From positions 1,054,001 through 1,118,000 of the forward strand of contig NZ_CP139971.1 of NCBI RefSeq assembly GCF_034424545.1: a DNA stretch of 64,000 bases, in the 5' to 3' direction. The notes under the pieces are model-generated. The model ran no database searches. It saw only the letters and a list, made by a program, of their open reading frames with translations, and was not told the DNA's origin. Each line of letters starts with the position of its first letter. Within the stretch, counting starts at the first letter, position 1. The stretch comes from Trinickia caryophylli. GTDB lineage: Bacteria; Pseudomonadota; Gammaproteobacteria; Burkholderiales; Burkholderiaceae. This document shows positions 62,118-64,000 of the stretch, piece by piece. The position numbers were made by a program, and so were the translations under genes.

Positions 62118-62696
62118 CTACGCCGCAAGCGGCGCCCGCGCGCCAGCGGTATTGGCGCGCGGCAACCCCAGAAGCGGCAAGGCGCGCGCAATCGCCTGAT
62201 CGATGCGCGCCCGCAGTGACGGGTCGGCAATCTCGTAGCCGTCGAAGTCGCGCTCCGACGCATACACACCGAGCGGCAACGTGCGGCACTGGAAAAAGCT
62301 GAAGAGCGGCCGCAATTGGTGATCGATTACGAGCGCATGGCGCTCGCTGCCCCCCGTAGCCGCGAGCAGCACGGGTACGTCGATCAATGCCTCGTGATGC
62401 ACGAAGTCGAAAAGGTGCTTGAAAAGCCCCGTATATGCGCCGCGGTAGACCGGTGTCGCCACGACGAGCAAGTCCGCCAGCTCGATCCGCTTGATCTGCG
62501 CCTGCGCGTCCGGCGCAAGCTGATCTCGTCGCTGCGCCGCGCCGATCCGCGGCGCGACATCGCCCAGTTCGATCAGATGCGTATCGACAGGCAGCGCATC
62601 GCTCAACGCATTCAGCAAGCCCTGCACGAGCGACAAGGTGCGCGACGGACGCTGCAGCCCCCCCGATACGGCAACCACATTCAATCGTTTGCTCAT
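62118..62696 (-). CDS. msuE: NAD(P)H-dependent FMN reductase, MsuE-like
   Basis: 192 residues, a flavodoxin-like reductase: 'VVAVSGGLQRPSRTLSLVQG' (phosphate-binding loop) and 'LVVATPVYRGAYTGLFKHLF' (flavin region), then 'HALVIDHQLRPLFSFFQC', the pattern of MsuE/SsuE reductases that supply FMNH2 to alkanesulfonate monooxygenases. The partner monooxygenase genes are not in the window, so the sulfonate role is inferred from family only. Confidence 0.8.
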   Translation of the reverse strand: MSKRLNVVAVSGGLQRPSRTLSLVQGLLNALSDALPVDTHLIELGDVAPRIGAAQRRDQLAPDAQAQIKRIELADLLVVATPVYRGAYTGLFKHLFDFVHHEALIDVPVLLAATGGSERHALVIDHQLRPLFSFFQCRTLPLGVYASERDFDGYEIADPSLRARIDQAIARALPLLGLPRANTAGARAPLAA

Positions 62697-63078
62697 TTCA
62701 TTGCACTCCTGCGTTTGATCGGCACGAATTCAGCCAGCCTTCGTGTTCGCCGGGCGAGCCCGGTTTCCTTCTTGTGACAACGGCGAATTGCTATGCGGGA
62801 CGGCAGCATGTTTCGATAGCGGCCAGAGCCGGGATGACAACGGGGGACATGGTGGCAATAGCTGAGTCGGGGAAGCGCGTCGGACAATGCTAGCCACCGC
62901 TGTTCGCGGAGCCAAACGATATTCTTTTCTATGCTTTTCACACCCGCCCCCGGGATGTTCGAGGCCATCCGGCACCCGAAGCCCGCGCGACGGCCCGGCC
63001 AGCGGTTGCACCCGGCATGCCATCGGGCTATCGTGACGTCTTTTTGCACGCGCGGTACCGCCGCGCCCCCGCCTCGCC
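62697..63078. other. Divergent intergenic region between msuE-like and MFS genes
   Basis: About 380 bases. A GCCGGGC-GA-GCCCGGT hairpin at about 62750-62764 followed by TTCCTTCTT reads like a small terminator or attenuator on the plus strand, but no plus-strand gene precedes it. Promoters for both neighbours are expected. No gene seen. Confidence 0.4.
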
Positions 63079-64000
63079 GTGAGCCCTGCCCCCGCTTCCC
63101 CCTTGCCGTTTCGCGACGCGCTCTTTGCGATGCTCGGCATCGGCCTCGTCAACATGCTGGTCGCGCTCGATCAGACCGTCGTCAGTACCGCGCTGCCCTC
63201 CATCGTCGCCGAGCTGCACGGCTTCGAGTACTACGCGTGGATTGCCAGCGCCTATCTGCTCGCCTCGGTGGTCACCGTGCCCGTGTTCGGGCGGCTCGGC
63301 GACTATTTCGGCCGCAAGCGCTTCGTCATCGCCGCCGTCATCGTCTTCACGGCCGCCTCGGTACTGTGCGGGCTCGCCACCGATATGCGCATGCTGGCGG
63401 TCGCTCGCGCGCTACAGGGCGTAGGCGGCGGCATGATGGTGGGCACGGCCTTCGCATCGATTCCCGACCTGTTCCCCGACCCGCGGGCGCGCGTCAGGTG
63501 GCAGGTGGTCATGGCGGCCGCTTATGGAATCGGTACCGCCGCCGGCCCGTCGCTCGGCGGCTGGCTCAGCCAGCACTTCGGCTGGCGTTCGACGTTCTTC
63601 GTCAATCTGCCCGTGGGGGCGCTGGCGCTCTATTTCATCGGGGGCCACTTGCCGAGCTATCGGCACGAGCGGCATGGGCAGGTTCGCATCGACTGGCTCG
63701 GCGCCCTGCTCGTCGCGCTCATGCTCGGCGGCTTTCAGACGTTGATCGAAGCCGTACCGCAAAAAGGCTTCACCACGGGCAACGTCGTACTCGCCTGTGC
63801 GGTGGTTTTTTTCGCAGCCGCGCTGCTCGTGTGCGAGCGGCGCGCCACGCACCCGATCGTGCCGCTCGACCTCTTTCGCGATCGGCAACTCGTCACGCTG
63901 TTTACGCTCTCGACGCTGTCCGGCTTCGTCATGTTCTCGCTGATTTTCTTTGCGCCGTTGCTGCTGCAAGGCGGCTTCGGACTCACGCCCCAGCAGGCCG
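63079..64000 (+). CDS. DHA2-family MFS efflux transporter, N-terminal part (runs off the window)
   Basis: 307 residues are visible; the frame is still open at the end. The 14-TM drug:H+ antiporter-2 pattern is clear: 'MLVALDQTVVSTALPSIVAE' (motif D1), 'VVTVPVFGRLGDYFGRKRFV' (motif A), 'RALQGVGGGMMVGTAFASI' (motif B) and 'GTAAGPSLGGWLSQHFGWRS' (motif C). It is likely an EmrB/QacA-type multidrug exporter. The GTG at 63079 gives a short cytoplasmic leader before the first membrane helix; ATG 63130 would start within that helix and is less likely. Confidence 0.9.
   Translation, partial: MSPAPASPLPFRDALFAMLGIGLVNMLVALDQTVVSTALPSIVAELHGFEYYAWIASAYLLASVVTVPVFGRLGDYFGRKRFVIAAVIVFTAASVLCGLATDMRMLAVARALQGVGGGMMVGTAFASIPDLFPDPRARVRWQVVMAAAYGIGTAAGPSLGGWLSQHFGWRSTFFVNLPVGALALYFIGGHLPSYRHERHGQVRIDWLGALLVALMLGGFQTLIEAVPQKGFTTGNVVLACAVVFFAAALLVCERRATHPIVPLDLFRDRQLVTLFTLSTLSGFVMFSLIFFAPLLLQGGFGLTPQQA

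Overview
This is a high-GC window with gene content typical of a beta-proteobacterium of the Burkholderiaceae (Burkholderia / Paraburkholderia / Trinickia type). The pointers are a PenA-like class A beta-lactamase, a quinol-dependent NO reductase, the lutA-lutC-lutB order, YSC84-type lipoproteins and a pbpC / alpha-2-macroglobulin pair. No rRNA, tRNA or CRISPR array was seen. The window opens inside a GGDEF gene and closes inside a DHA2-family MFS gene.

Region 1 (1-3.1 kb): end of a diguanylate cyclase, a soluble Cache-containing MCP-like protein, a VOC protein and a class A beta-lactamase. Region 2 (3.1-20.7 kb) is the core: an oxygen-limitation / nitric-oxide island. It holds a hemerythrin-like protein, quinol NO reductase, a MIP18-family Fe-S protein, two NnrS-like membrane proteins, two DUF2249 proteins, an anaerobic ribonucleotide reductase whose glycyl-radical domain is a separate ORF, its activase, oxygen-independent ubiquinone biosynthesis (ubiU-ubiV-ubiT plus a DGC-type metal-binding protein), oxygen-independent haem synthesis (hemN), a Dnr-type Crp/Fnr regulator and NsrR. 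I read four FNR/Dnr-type boxes and two NsrR-type boxes in front of these genes, so the regulators and much of their likely regulon sit together. Within this stretch lies an unrelated orphan (8819-9820, minus) with features of a type III secreted effector, including a TTCG-N16-TTCG element.

Region 3 (20.8-26.5 kb): L-lactate utilisation (GntR regulator with a perfect palindromic operator, lutA-lutC-lutB, lldP). Region 4 (26.5-29.5 kb) looks accessory: a frameshifted small secreted protein, a degenerate MoeA-like protein and a MEKHLA/PAS protein. Region 5 (29.6-35.7 kb): alanine dehydrogenase and a three-subunit flavin / 2Fe-2S dehydrogenase of the HcnABC / hydroxyproline / opine type with its binding protein and LysR regulator. 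Region 6 (35.8-45.7 kb): a lipoprotein hydrolase, a PTS-EIIC::EAL fusion, a DJ-1/cupin/GlxA cluster, a YSC84 lipoprotein, a repeat-rich secreted protein, a SulP transporter and a HAD phosphatase. Region 7 (45.7-49.9 kb) is patchy accessory DNA: a hypothetical gene abutting an IS630 transposase remnant, an orphan RHS-core protein, small unknowns and a tandem pair of paralogous lipoproteins. Region 8 (50-64 kb): AraC regulator and quinone reductase, pbpC with a thioester-containing alpha-2-macroglobulin, a pyruvyl-transferase-like gene preceded by a pentanucleotide repeat, an msuE-like FMN reductase and the MFS gene.

Functionally, the central island would let the cell keep making dNTPs, ubiquinone and haem without oxygen while removing NO. 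Dnr (NO / low O2) and NsrR (NO) would switch these steps. The lactate genes next door could feed electrons to the quinone pool. Family assignments come from motif recognition by eye. No database search was run.
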